A program made the translations under genes and the position numbers. A stretch of DNA of 64,000 bases from Mycolicibacter algericus DSM 45454 (GTDB lineage Bacteria; Actinomycetota; Actinomycetes; Mycobacteriales; Mycobacteriaceae): contig NZ_MVHC01000006.1 of NCBI RefSeq assembly GCF_002086455.1, forward strand, positions 158,819 to 222,818, written 5' to 3'. The notes under the pieces were generated by a model. That model saw only the letters and a list, made by a program, of their open reading frames with translations, had not been told where the DNA came from and ran no database searches. This document shows positions 34,706 to 43,111 of this stretch, piece after piece (positions within the stretch are counted from its first letter, which is position 1; each line of letters begins with the position of its first letter).

Positions 34706-35413
34706 GTGGCATTCGATTTGCACGGTGTGACGGCAGTCCTGCTGCCGGGAACCGGATCCGACGACGACTACATCCACCGGGTGTTTTCGGGACCGTTGCA
34801 GCAGGTAGGCGCCGAATTGGTGGTCCACCGGCCGCAACCTGACGGCCTCGTCGAGGGCTACCTGGCCGCGTTGGACTCCGCGGCCTCGCGAGGCGTCCCG
34901 ATCATCGCCGGCGGCGTGTCGATCGGCGCGGCGGTGGCCGCCGCCTGGGCGCTGCGGCATCCCGGGCGAGTGCGAGGGGTGCTGGCCGCGCTGCCGGCAT
35001 GGACGGGTGCCCCCGATGGCGCACCGGCCGCGCACGCCGCCCGCCTCAGCGCCGAGGAGCTGCGCCGGGACGGCCTGCCGGCGGTGGTGGCCCGCATGCG
35101 GGCGTCCAGCCCGGCATGGCTCGCCGACGAGCTGACCCGGTCGTGGACCGCCCAGTGGCCGCTGCTGCCCGACGCGCTGGAGCAGGCGGCGGCCTATGCG
35201 GCTCCGACCCGCGCCGAGCTGGCGACGCTGACGGCGCCGCTCGGCGTGACCGCGGCCGTCGACGACCCGGTCCATCCGTTGCACACTGCCACCGAGTGGG
35301 TATCCGCGGCGCCACGGGCGGCGCTACGTACGGTGACGCTGGCACAGCTCGGTGCCGACCCGGCCGCCCTGGGCGCCGCTTGCCTGACGGCGCTGATCGC
35401 CGCGGCGGGCTGA
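34706..35413 (+). CDS. Alpha/beta-hydrolase family protein (Rv2695-like)
   Basis: A 235-residue alpha/beta-hydrolase-like protein. VTAVLLPGTGSDDDY near the start is the oxyanion region. The nucleophile elbow IIAGGVSIGAAVAAAWAL has an intact G-V-S-I-G. The acid and His would lie in AAVDDPVHPLHTATEW. Substrate unknown. GTG 34706 (reading VAFDLHGVTAV) is preferred over an upstream ATG at 34652 because it matches the family start. Divergent from the OB-fold gene. Confidence 0.83.
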   Translation: MAFDLHGVTAVLLPGTGSDDDYIHRVFSGPLQQVGAELVVHRPQPDGLVEGYLAALDSAASRGVPIIAGGVSIGAAVAAAWALRHPGRVRGVLAALPAWTGAPDGAPAAHAARLSAEELRRDGLPAVVARMRASSPAWLADELTRSWTAQWPLLPDALEQAAAYAAPTRAELATLTAPLGVTAAVDDPVHPLHTATEWVSAAPRAALRTVTLAQLGADPAALGAACLTALIAAAG

Positions 35414-35486
35414 TCGGCTGGATACGCGGCTAACCGCCGGGGCTTGATTCGGCGGTCCAGCTTCGGCTCTCCTGCGTCGAGCCTCG

Positions 35487-36281
35487 CTAACCGCCGGTGA
35501 TGGTGCGCAACTGCTGCATCGCGGATCCCTCCGCGCTGCGGCGAGCAGTCGGCGCGGGCGGCGGCACATCTCCGCCGGGGCCGGGCTGGACTCCCCCGGG
35601 CTGCTGACCACCACCGGGCGCCGCGCCCCGGGCGGCCTGCGCGGCCGCGGCGGCACGCAATTGCTCGGCCATCGGCTCGGGCAGCCGCACCGGTAACGGG
35701 GTACGCACCGGCAGCGGAGTGTCGCCACGCCGGACCACGGTGTCCGCCAGGGCATCTCGCGCCTGCTGGGAGAGCGCCTCCAACGACTCGTGCGGGCCGT
35801 TGACCACGCAACGCACCATCCAGCGATAGCCGTCGACCCCGATGAACCGGACCGCGCCGGCCGCCGATCCGACCACCTCCCGACCCCACGGGCCGTCGAT
35901 GACGCTGACGCTCGCGGAGTCCCGTCGCAGCGCCTCGGCAAGCTCGGCGGCGACCTCACGCCACAGCCCCGCCGACTTGGGCGCGGCGTAGGCGGCGATG
36001 TTGAACCGGCCATTGGGCGTCACCATCCAGACCGCGCTGGGCACGCCCGCCTCACTGAGCTCGACTTGGACCTGGGCCCCTGCGGGCATCGGCACCAATA
36101 CCGAACCCAAGTCGAGCCGGGCCGTCGCCGCAGCCGCCGGGTCGTCGAAATCCTCGATGTCGAACGGGCCCTCGAGCTCCTCGCCCGCGTCCTCGTCGAG
36201 GTCCTCCAGCTCCTCGGGTGCCGGCTCGGCGCGCGTCGGCTCGTCGCCGCCCACCTTGCTCTTGCCCCTACCGAATGCCAT
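35487..36281 (-). CDS. DUF3710 family protein (Rv2696c-like)
   Basis: A 264-residue protein of the actinobacterial DUF3710 family. A highly acidic N-terminus (about residues 15-50, rich in E and D) precedes the conserved core LDLGSVLVPMPAGAQVQVEL, NIAAYAAPKSAGLWREV, and GPWGREVVGSAAGAVRFIGV, with a Pro/Gly-rich tail. No catalytic motif. It follows dut by 40 bases in the same direction, a conserved arrangement. ATG 36281 is the second of two tandem ATGs. Function unknown. Confidence 0.85.
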   Translation of the reverse strand: MAFGRGKSKVGGDEPTRAEPAPEELEDLDEDAGEELEGPFDIEDFDDPAAAATARLDLGSVLVPMPAGAQVQVELSEAGVPSAVWMVTPNGRFNIAAYAAPKSAGLWREVAAELAEALRRDSASVSVIDGPWGREVVGSAAGAVRFIGVDGYRWMVRCVVNGPHESLEALSQQARDALADTVVRRGDTPLPVRTPLPVRLPEPMAEQLRAAAAAQAARGAAPGGGQQPGGVQPGPGGDVPPPAPTARRSAEGSAMQQLRTITGG

Positions 36282-36321
36282 CACAGCCGCCCATCTTCGT
36301 CACTTCTGCCATCACCAGCCG

Positions 36322-36786
36322 TCACAAACTCGCGTGCCCGCCCGACGAGCCGTGGCCGTCACCGCCCCGGGTGGTCCCGGCCAGGCCGGCCTCGTCGAAC
36401 GAGGTCACCTCGACCAGTTCTGGTAGCTCGACCCGCTGCACCACCAGCTGGGCGATCCGGTCCCCCCGGTGGATGTCGATCGGGGTCGCCGGGTCCAGGT
36501 TGATCAACGCCACCTTAACCTCACCGCGGTAACCCGCGTCGATCGTTCCCGGACTGTTGACGATCGAAAGACCCACCCTCGCAGCCAGACCCGACCGCGG
36601 GTGCACCAGGCCGACCATGCCGAACGGAATCGCCACCGCGATACCGGTGGGCACCAGCGCACGTTGGCCCGGGGCCAGTTCGACATCGACCGCGCTGTAC
36701 AGGTCGACGCCGGCGTCGCCGGCGTGGGCACGGCTCGGCAGCGGGAGATCAGGATCCAGGCGAACAACCGCGAGACTGGGCGACAC
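36322..36786 (-). CDS. dut: dUTP diphosphatase
   Basis: A 154-residue trimeric dUTPase that hydrolyses dUTP to dUMP and PPi, limiting uracil in DNA and supplying dTMP synthesis. All five motifs are visible: [52 protein letters not shown], and the flexible C-terminal GGDGHGSSG that closes over the active site. GTG 36786 gives the exact length of the M. tuberculosis enzyme. Divergent from the DUF3093 gene with 25 bases between. Confidence 0.96.
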   Translation of the reverse strand: MSPSLAVVRLDPDLPLPSRAHAGDAGVDLYSAVDVELAPGQRALVPTGIAVAIPFGMVGLVHPRSGLAARVGLSIVNSPGTIDAGYRGEVKVALINLDPATPIDIHRGDRIAQLVVQRVELPELVEVTSFDEAGLAGTTRGGDGHGSSGGHASL

Positions 36787-36811
36787 GAGGCGCAAGACTA
36801 CTCTTAACCGG

Positions 36812-37297
36812 ATGTCGGGATCGCGTGTGAACCACCGGGCATCGCAAACCGTGCGGTACCGCGAGCAACTGTGGGTGCCCTGGTGGTGGTGGCCGCTGGG
36901 GTTCGTGGGCAACGGGCTGATGGCCTACGAGGTGCGACTGGGGCTGCGCAGCCTGCCGGGCTGGCTGCCGTTCGCGGTGTTCTTCGCGATCACCGTGGCC
37001 GCCCTGCTGTGGCTGGGACGCATCCAGGTCCGCGTCGTCGAAACCGACGGCGAGGTCGAACTCTGGGTGGGCGAGGCGCACCTGCCGGCCGGCGTGATCG
37101 CCCGTTCCGCGGAGGTTCCGCAGTCGGCCAAGTCGGCGGCGCTGGGCCGCCAACTCGATCCGGCGGCCTACGTCGTGCATCGCGGCTGGGTGGGACCCAT
37201 GGTGCTGATCGTGCTCGACGATCCCGACGACCCGACGCCGTACTGGCTGGTCAGCTGCCGTCATCCGCAGCGCGTGTTGGCAGCCTTGCAGGGTTGA
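36812..37297 (+). CDS. DUF3093 membrane protein (Rv2698-like)
   Basis: A 161-residue protein with two N-terminal membrane helices ([18 protein letters not shown] and [18 protein letters not shown]) and a C-terminal soluble domain containing [38 protein letters not shown] (split) and [12 protein letters not shown]. This is the actinobacterial DUF3093 layout, with the same length as Rv2698. Function unknown. Convergent with the DUF4193 gene, 13 bases apart. Confidence 0.85.
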   Translation: MSGSRVNHRASQTVRYREQLWVPWWWWPLGFVGNGLMAYEVRLGLRSLPGWLPFAVFFAITVAALLWLGRIQVRVVETDGEVELWVGEAHLPAGVIARSAEVPQSAKSAALGRQLDPAAYVVHRGWVGPMVLIVLDDPDDPTPYWLVSCRHPQRVLAALQG

Positions 37298-37310
37298 GGG
37301 ACGGTACGGG

Positions 37311-37613
37311 TCAGGCCGCGCAGTCGGTGCAGATCATCACGCCGTTCTTCTCGCTGGCCAGCCGGCTGCGGTGCTGAACCAGAAAACAGCTGGAGCAGGT
37401 GAACTCGTCGGCCTGCTTGGGCACGACGCGCACGGATAACTCTTCCCCGGACAGGTCGGCGCCGGGCAGTTCGAAGGACTCGGCCGATTCCGATTCATCG
37501 ACGTCGACCACGGCGGATTGCGCCTCGTTCCGCCGCGCTTTGAGCTCCTCGAGCGAGTCCTCAGAAACGTCGTCGGTCTCGGTGCGCCGCGGGGCGTCGT
37601 AGTCGGTAGCCAT
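37311..37613 (-). CDS. DUF4193 zinc-ribbon-like protein (Rv2699c-like)
   Basis: A 100-residue acidic protein. The first about 60 residues are charged and probably helical (SLEELKARRNEAQSAVVDVD). The C-terminal 35 residues carry FTCSSCFLVQHRSRLA and MICTDCAA, a two-CxxC treble-clef/zinc-ribbon pattern. The DUF4193 family is conserved in actinobacteria and has no established role; binding to RNA polymerase or the ribosome is speculation. The ATG follows GGGGAGAATAC. Divergent from cei. Confidence 0.88.
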   Translation of the reverse strand: MATDYDAPRRTETDDVSEDSLEELKARRNEAQSAVVDVDESESAESFELPGADLSGEELSVRVVPKQADEFTCSSCFLVQHRSRLASEKNGVMICTDCAA

Positions 37614-37771
37614 CGTATTCTCCCCTCAGTCCCCTCGGTAACCCTGCGCGAGCTTTGTACCAGCGTCGAACGCATCCACCAAATGATTCGTGCCCGGATC
37701 ACGCCAAGATCAAGTGTGATTTACGTCACATCGCCTTGCTGACCACGGCCGTCGGGGCCGCCCGCGCCCTC

Positions 37772-37777
37772 TAGAGT
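37772..37777 (+). promoter_or_regulatory. -10 element of cei, leaderless
   Basis: TAGAGT lies 6 bases before the GTG at 37784, so transcription should begin at or beside the start codon. This is a typical mycobacterial leaderless promoter. No clear -35 is visible in the GC-rich upstream sequence. Confidence 0.4.
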
Positions 37778-37783
37778 GCGTAC

Positions 37784-38434
37784 GTGGTCACGCAAATCAC
37801 TTCCGGTACCGAGTTCGACAAGCATGGTCTGCCGTTCCGGCGACGCAATTACCGCCCCGCCGCCTACGCCCTGGCCGCCCTGGCCCTGTTGACCGCGGTG
37901 GCATGGGCGGTGGCGTTGACCCGACCGGCCGACATCCACGAGGTTGCGGTGTGCAACGCACCGCCGGCGCCCACCGAACCCGACCAGCCGCGACTGGGCA
38001 CCCAGGTGCCCCGCGCCGCGATGATCACCACCACGCCGGCCAAACTCGCCGACATCAAAGCGCGCGTCCTCAACGCCAGCGGCCGCGCCGGGCAGGCCGC
38101 CGACGTCGCCGACGCCCTACGCGACGACGGCTTCGCCCAGCCGACCGCCGCCAACGACCCCGTCTACGCCAACGGCCGGCTGGACTGCAACGGCCAGATC
38201 CGCTTCGGCGAGGCGGGACAGGCCGCCGCTGCGGCCCTCTGGTTGGTGGCGCCGTGCACCGAGTTGTTCCGCGACGACCGCCTCGATGACTCCGTCGACC
38301 TCGCGGTCGGCAGCGACTTCGTGAGCCTGGCCCACAGCGACGACATCGAGGCGGCGCTGGCGGGCTTGCGTCCGGACGCCACCGGGCTGCCCGACCCGGC
38401 ACTGCTGACCAAGATCCATTCCGGTACCTGCTGA
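37784..38434 (+). CDS. cei: Cell envelope integrity protein Cei (LytR C-terminal domain)
   Basis: A 216-residue single-pass membrane protein: short cytoplasmic N-terminus, one helix (YALAALALLTAVAWAVALT, about 27-46), and an external LytR_C domain (about 85-200, IKARVLNASGRAGQAADVADAL). Cysteines at VCNAPP, LDCNGQ, VAPCTEL and SGTC could form two disulfides. Matches M. tuberculosis Rv2700, needed for envelope integrity and virulence. In M. tuberculosis suhB lies between this gene and ppgK; here ppgK begins 19 bases downstream. Confidence 0.92.
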   Translation: MVTQITSGTEFDKHGLPFRRRNYRPAAYALAALALLTAVAWAVALTRPADIHEVAVCNAPPAPTEPDQPRLGTQVPRAAMITTTPAKLADIKARVLNASGRAGQAADVADALRDDGFAQPTAANDPVYANGRLDCNGQIRFGEAGQAAAAALWLVAPCTELFRDDRLDDSVDLAVGSDFVSLAHSDDIEAALAGLRPDATGLPDPALLTKIHSGTC

Positions 38435-38453
38435 CAACCCGCCGAGGAGATCC

Positions 38454-39272
38454 ATGACCGGCACAGACCCGACCGATTCCCCGCCCGTCGCGCCCGCTGC
38501 CGCGACCGGCGACGGACGACCGCAACGACGCGGTTTCGGCGTCGATGTCGGCGGCAGCGGCATCAAAGGCGGCGTGGTCGACCTCGACACCGGTGCACTG
38601 ATCGGCGAACGCTACAAACTGCCGACACCGAGCCCCGCGACCCCCGCCGCAGTCGCCGAGACCGTCGCCCAGGTGGTCCGGAAGTTCGGCTGGACCGGTC
38701 CGCTGGGGGTCACCTACCCCGGTGTGGTGATCGACGGCGTGGTGCGGACCGCCGCCAACGTCGACAAGTCCTGGATCGGGGTGAACGCGCAAGCCGCGAT
38801 CCAGGCCGCGCTCGATGGGCAGCCCGTCGTCATCCTCAACGACGCCGACGCCGCCGGACTGGCCGAAGAGCGGTTCGGCGCGGGCAAGGACAACACCGGC
38901 GTCGTCGTGTTGCTCACCTTCGGCACCGGGATCGGCTCGGCGGTGATCCACAACGGAAAGCTGCTACCCAACACCGAACTCGGGCACATCGACGTGGCCG
39001 GCAAGGAGGCCGAGCACCGGGCCGCGGCGTCGGTCAAGGAGCGCAAGAACTGGAGCATGAAGAAGTGGTCCAAGCAGGTGACCAAGGTGTTGGTGGCGAT
39101 CGAGGACGCGCTGTGCCCGGACCTGATCATCGCGGGCGGCGGCATCAGCCGCAAAGCCGACGAATGGGTGCCACTGCTGCGCAACCGGACTCCGGTGGTC
39201 GCCGCCACATTGCAGAACACCGCCGGGATCGTCGGGGCCGCGATGGCCGCCACGGTCGACGTGACCCGCTGA
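38454..39272 (+). CDS. ppgK: Polyphosphate glucokinase
   Basis: A 272-residue ROK-family kinase phosphorylating glucose with polyphosphate or ATP. The phosphate-1 motif FGVDVGGSGIKGGVVDLDTG sits near residue 25, VILNDADAAGLAEERFG near 125 has the catalytic Asp, and LTFGTGIGSAVIHNGKLLPN (about 150) is phosphate-2. The polyphosphate-site basic stretch VKERKNWSMKKWSKQVTK follows. ATG 38454 follows CGAGGAGATCC. Downstream of cei with no suhB between. Confidence 0.95.
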   Translation: MTGTDPTDSPPVAPAAATGDGRPQRRGFGVDVGGSGIKGGVVDLDTGALIGERYKLPTPSPATPAAVAETVAQVVRKFGWTGPLGVTYPGVVIDGVVRTAANVDKSWIGVNAQAAIQAALDGQPVVILNDADAAGLAEERFGAGKDNTGVVVLLTFGTGIGSAVIHNGKLLPNTELGHIDVAGKEAEHRAAASVKERKNWSMKKWSKQVTKVLVAIEDALCPDLIIAGGGISRKADEWVPLLRNRTPVVAATLQNTAGIVGAAMAATVDVTR

Positions 39273-39310
39273 ATAGCGCCCGCTCAGCGATTGGTGCGGC
39301 ACGCTGTCGT

Positions 39311-39316
39311 TACAAT
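39311..39316 (+). promoter_or_regulatory. Candidate -10 of the sigA promoter
   Basis: TACAAT in the context CGTTACAATGG is the best -10 in the 187-base ppgK-sigA gap; it would give a 5' leader of about 135 bases. The nearest -35-like TTGGTG (39291) is only 14 bases away, so the -35 is unclear. Confidence 0.35.
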
Positions 39317-39459
39317 GGTCCGCGGCGGCCGCCTAACCGATAGCGGCGACTATCCCAGTTGATCACCCAACTGAAATAGAGCCGACATCTGATATACCCG
39401 ACACTTTCGGTGGCGCACGGCGCTGCGACCCGAAAGTCAGTCCGACCGAAGGGGTGGAC

Positions 39460-40998
39460 GTGGCAGCGAGCAAGGCAAAGCCGGCGACCGAGGAGCCCAA
39501 GAAGCGCAGTGCCACCAAGGCACCCGCCAAGGCCGCCGCCAAGTCGACTGCGAAGGCCCCGGCCAAGACCGCCGCCGCGCCCGCCAAGCGGACCGCGGCG
39601 AAGGCCACCAAGGCCGCACCGGCCAAGAAGGCCACCAAGAGCGCCGCGCGGGCGGCCACCAAGAGCGCCGCCAAGACCGCCGACGACGGCGACGCCAAGC
39701 CCAAGACCCGGTCGGCCCGGGGCCCGGCGAAGAAGGCCGCCGCCCGGGGCGCCAAGGGCGCAGCCAAGAACACCGAGATCGACCTCGCGAACGAGGAGCT
39801 GGACGCCGACACCGAACTGGACACCGAGCCCGGCGACGAGGACATCGACGAGACCGACCTGAACCTGGAAGACCTGGACGAGGACGCCGAGGAGTCCGGC
39901 GCCGACGAAGCCGTGCCGGCCGCCGGGGCGGCGACCGAGGAGGCCGGCGAGGAAGCTGCCGACGACGACGACGAGATCGCCGAGCCCAGCGAGAAGGACA
40001 AGGCTTCAGGTGATTTCGTCTGGGACGAAGAGGAGTCCGAGGCGCTGCGCCAGGCCCGCAAGGACGCCGAGCTCACCGCATCTGCCGACTCGGTGCGCGC
40101 CTACCTCAAGCAGATCGGCAAGGTGGCGCTGCTCAACGCCGAAGAGGAAGTGGAGCTGGCCAAGCGGATCGAGGCCGGTCTGTTCGCCACCCAGAAGATG
40201 GCCGAGCACGCGGAGAAGGGCGAGAAGCTGGCCGTCGCCTACCGGCGCGACATGGCCTGGATCTGCCGCGACGGCGACCGGGCCAAGAACCACCTGCTGG
40301 AGGCCAACCTGCGGCTGGTGGTCTCGCTGGCCAAGCGTTACACCGGCCGCGGCATGGCGTTTTTGGACCTGATCCAGGAGGGCAACCTCGGCCTGATCCG
40401 TGCGGTGGAGAAGTTCGACTACACCAAGGGCTACAAGTTCTCCACCTACGCCACCTGGTGGATCCGCCAGGCCATCACCCGGGCCATGGCCGACCAGGCG
40501 CGCACCATCCGCATCCCGGTCCACATGGTCGAGGTGATCAACAAGCTCGGCCGCATCCAGCGTGAGCTGCTGCAGGATCTGGGCCGCGAACCCACCCCGG
40601 AGGAACTGGCCCGGGAGATGGACATCACCCCGGAGAAGGTGCTGGAGATCCAGCAGTACGCCCGGGAACCGATCTCGCTGGACCAGACCATCGGCGACGA
40701 GGGCGACTCTCAGCTCGGTGACTTCATCGAGGACTCCGAGGCGGTGGTAGCCGTCGACGCCGTCTCGTTCACGCTCTTACAGGATCAGCTGCAGTCGGTG
40801 CTCGAGACGCTCTCCGAGCGGGAGGCCGGCGTGGTCCGGCTGCGGTTCGGGCTCACCGACGGCCAGCCGCGCACCCTCGACGAGATCGGCCAGGTCTACG
40901 GCGTCACCCGCGAGCGGATCCGGCAGATCGAGTCCAAGACGATGTCGAAGCTGCGGCACCCGAGCCGCTCCCAGGTCCTGCGCGACTACCTCGACTAG
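39460..40998 (+). CDS. sigA: Primary sigma factor SigA
   Basis: A 512-residue principal sigma-70 factor. The first about 100 residues are Lys/Ala-rich with PAK/AAK repeats, the next about 90 strongly acidic; both are probably disordered. The conserved core begins near residue 190: region 1.2 ([20 protein letters not shown]), region 2 ([36 protein letters not shown] for -10 recognition), region 3, and region 4 ([20 protein letters not shown]) for -35. The ending [11 protein letters not shown] is that of actinobacterial SigA. GTG 39460 matches the family start and follows GAAGGGG. Confidence 0.97.
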   Translation: MAASKAKPATEEPKKRSATKAPAKAAAKSTAKAPAKTAAAPAKRTAAKATKAAPAKKATKSAARAATKSAAKTADDGDAKPKTRSARGPAKKAAARGAKGAAKNTEIDLANEELDADTELDTEPGDEDIDETDLNLEDLDEDAEESGADEAVPAAGAATEEAGEEAADDDDEIAEPSEKDKASGDFVWDEEESEALRQARKDAELTASADSVRAYLKQIGKVALLNAEEEVELAKRIEAGLFATQKMAEHAEKGEKLAVAYRRDMAWICRDGDRAKNHLLEANLRLVVSLAKRYTGRGMAFLDLIQEGNLGLIRAVEKFDYTKGYKFSTYATWWIRQAITRAMADQARTIRIPVHMVEVINKLGRIQRELLQDLGREPTPEELAREMDITPEKVLEIQQYAREPISLDQTIGDEGDSQLGDFIEDSEAVVAVDAVSFTLLQDQLQSVLETLSEREAGVVRLRFGLTDGQPRTLDEIGQVYGVTRERIRQIESKTMSKLRHPSRSQVLRDYLD

Positions 40999-41004
40999 CC
41001 GGCT

Positions 41005-42087
41005 GTGGCAAAACCCCCACCGGCGGCGCTGCTGGCCGCCCTCACCGCGATGCGCGGCGGCCTGCAGCGACTGCGTCACGCGGCGGTACCCGCCGGTGTC
41101 GCCGTCATGGAACTGGGATTCGGGGCATGGCTGGCCCAGGCGATGCACGTCGCGGTACGGCTGGGAATCCCCGATGCGCTCCGAACCGGCCCGCTGACCG
41201 CCGACGAGACCGCGCGGCGGGTCGGCACCGACCCCGCGGCCACGTACCGGCTGATGCGTGCGCTGGCCAGTCAATCGGTGCTCAAACTGCGCCGGGACGG
41301 CCGGTTCGCACTGACCCGCATCGGGCGCGCCCTGGTCTCCGATGATCCGGCCAGCGTGGCGCCGATGATCGCGTTCATCGGCGACCCGGCGCACCGGGAA
41401 CACTGGTCACACCTGGAGCACTCGGTGCGCACCGGCGAGACCGCGGTCGACAAAGTGCGCGGGATGTCGTTCTTCTCCTACTTGGACACCGAACCCGAAC
41501 TGGCGCAGGTCTTCAACAATGTGATGACCGGGGCGTCCGCCGTGGCGATCGAAAGTGCGGTTCCCGCATATGATTTCAGCGCCAGCAAACTGATCGTCGA
41601 CGTGGGCGGCGGCCACGGTGCGCTGCTGGCCGCGGTGCTGCGCGCCGCGCCCGGCGCCCGCGGCGTGCTGTTCGACCAACCCGCTGTGGTGGCCGGGGCT
41701 GAGGCCACCCTGGCAGCCGCCGGAGTGACGTCGCGGTGTGATGTCGCCGGTGGGTCGTTCTTCGAATCGGTGCCGGCCGGCGGTGACACCTATCTGCTCA
41801 AGACCGTCATCCACGACTGGGACGACGAGCGTTCGTGCGCGATTCTGCGCAACGTCCGCAGCGCCATCGCCCCGGACGGCACCCTGCTGCTGCTGGAGAT
41901 GGTGCTGCCCGAAGGCGCGCCCGCCCACCTGGGCCTGCTGCTCGATCTGGAGATGCTGGCGGCGGCCGGCGGCTTGGAACGCACCCGGCGCGAATACGCC
42001 GAGTTGCTGTCCCGGGCGGGATTCCGGCTGCAGCGGGTGGTGCCGACCGCCAGCCCGATGTCGATCATCGTGGCCGCTCCGGTTTGA
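41005..42087 (+). CDS. SAM-dependent O-methyltransferase (AcmA/hydroxyneurosporene type)
   Basis: A 360-residue small-molecule methyltransferase of the methyltransferase_2 family. An N-terminal dimerisation winged helix (AVRLGIPDALRTGPLTADE, about 50-110) precedes a Rossmann core with LIVDVGGGHGALLAAVLRA (SAM motif I), LKTVIHDWDDERS (catalytic His/Asp region) and DGTLLLLEMVLPEG. Such enzymes methylate phenolic or polyketide hydroxyls; the substrate is unknown. GTG 41005 is 6 bases after sigA, so read-through is likely. This gene is not in the M. tuberculosis sigA-sigB interval as I recall it. Confidence 0.85.
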   Translation: MAKPPPAALLAALTAMRGGLQRLRHAAVPAGVAVMELGFGAWLAQAMHVAVRLGIPDALRTGPLTADETARRVGTDPAATYRLMRALASQSVLKLRRDGRFALTRIGRALVSDDPASVAPMIAFIGDPAHREHWSHLEHSVRTGETAVDKVRGMSFFSYLDTEPELAQVFNNVMTGASAVAIESAVPAYDFSASKLIVDVGGGHGALLAAVLRAAPGARGVLFDQPAVVAGAEATLAAAGVTSRCDVAGGSFFESVPAGGDTYLLKTVIHDWDDERSCAILRNVRSAIAPDGTLLLLEMVLPEGAPAHLGLLLDLEMLAAAGGLERTRREYAELLSRAGFRLQRVVPTASPMSIIVAAPV

Positions 42088-42123
42088 CGCCCGGTCACCG
42101 ATCCGCCGGTAGTATCGCCGAGC

Positions 42124-42408
42124 ATGCCGACCGATGGCGACTCCCAGACCTTCGCCGCGCTGCTCAACCGCGCGGTGCGCCACGGTCACCGGGCTCCGGC
42201 CGAGGCCGGGCTGGATCCGGCCGTGATCTCCGCGCTGAATGCCGTGGCCGCCGCTTGGCCGCGGGTGCCCGCCGCGCTGATCAACAAGGCTCAGACCACG
42301 TTCGCCCGTAGCGAACTCACCCGGGCGTCGGCGGCCAAGCCCACCACCCCGTTCAACCTCAATCCGCCGGCCCGAACGCACCGTCCGGGCCGGGCCGATA
42401 CGCCGTGA
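42124..42408 (+). CDS. Hypothetical protein
   Basis: A 94-residue frame with a predicted helical first half (FAALLNRAVRHGHRAPAEAG, PRVPAALINKAQTTFARS) and a Pro/Thr-rich tail. No recognised family. Its last 50 bases overlap the convergent DUF952 gene. Codon-position GC looks coding, but the evidence is modest; it could be a small lineage-specific protein. Confidence 0.4.
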   Translation: MPTDGDSQTFAALLNRAVRHGHRAPAEAGLDPAVISALNAVAAAWPRVPAALINKAQTTFARSELTRASAAKPTTPFNLNPPARTHRPGRADTP

Positions 42409-42709
42409 CGCCGATCACCGCGTCGACGGGCAGCGGTCCGTACAGATGCGGGAACAGCATCGCCTCGGGGTCACCCGGCACGCCCGGCTCCCAGCGCACC
42501 GGCGACGCCACCTTTGCCGGGTCCACCTGCAGCAACACCAGATCGGTGCGCCCCCGGTAGAGACGATTGGCCGGCAGATGCACCTGCTGCGGGGTCGACA
42601 GATGCACGAACCCGGCGCTGTCGAGCGATTCCGGTCGCAGCGCACCGGACGCCTGCGCCGCCGCCCAATCCCGGGTGCCGCACAGGTGTACCAGAATGTC
42701 GTGTTCCAT
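42359..42709 (-). CDS. DUF952 family protein
   Basis: A 116-residue protein of the DUF952 family (glutathione-S-transferase-like naming in some databases, no proven activity). Conserved segments are ILVHLCGTRDWAAAQASGAL, DSAGFVHLSTPQQVHLPANR with the FVHLS signature, VLLQVDPAKV and the LYGPLPVDAVIGVTAYRPG close. ATG 42709 is chosen because the family begins at the LVHL strand. Function unknown. Confidence 0.85.
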   Translation of the reverse strand: MEHDILVHLCGTRDWAAAQASGALRPESLDSAGFVHLSTPQQVHLPANRLYRGRTDLVLLQVDPAKVASPVRWEPGVPGDPEAMLFPHLYGPLPVDAVIGVTAYRPGPDGAFGPAD

Positions 42710-42830
42710 CGCTGCTGATCCTGCCCCAGCGCCGCGCGAGGGGTGAGACACGACACAGCCGAAGCGGGGAACAACGCCGAACGCCCGAGCGTCTGACACA
42801 CTTGACAGACCCGCGAGAACGGAGGAGCCC

Positions 42831-43025
42831 ATGAACGCGACTCTGACCAGTCCCGAACTCACTCGGGCTGATCGATGCGACCGGTGCGGTGCCGCCGCCC
42901 GAGTGCGAGCCACGCTGCCCTCCGGAGCCGAGTTGCTGTTCTGCCAGCACCACGCCAACGAGCACGAAGCCAAGCTGATCGAGCTGGCCGCCGTGTTGCA
43001 GGTCAGCGCCCCCGCCGGGGACTAG
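42831..43025 (+). CDS. Small zinc-ribbon protein (DUF7455-like)
   Basis: A 64-residue protein. RADRCDRCGAAARVRATLPS holds a CxxC and ELLFCQHHANEHEAKL a C-x-H-H pattern, together a likely zinc-binding site. The C-terminal helix ends it. ATG 42831 follows CGGAGGAGCCC, a strong ribosome-binding site. Similar small proteins occur near sigA/sigB genes in actinobacteria, but the role is unknown. Confidence 0.8.
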   Translation: MNATLTSPELTRADRCDRCGAAARVRATLPSGAELLFCQHHANEHEAKLIELAAVLQVSAPAGD

Positions 43026-43111
43026 CCGATCGCAGCCCCGGATCCGCGCGCAACACGCCCGACGGAGGGAATTGGGCGCTAGCACCATTCGTCAGGAATG
43101 CTGGGCTGGTC

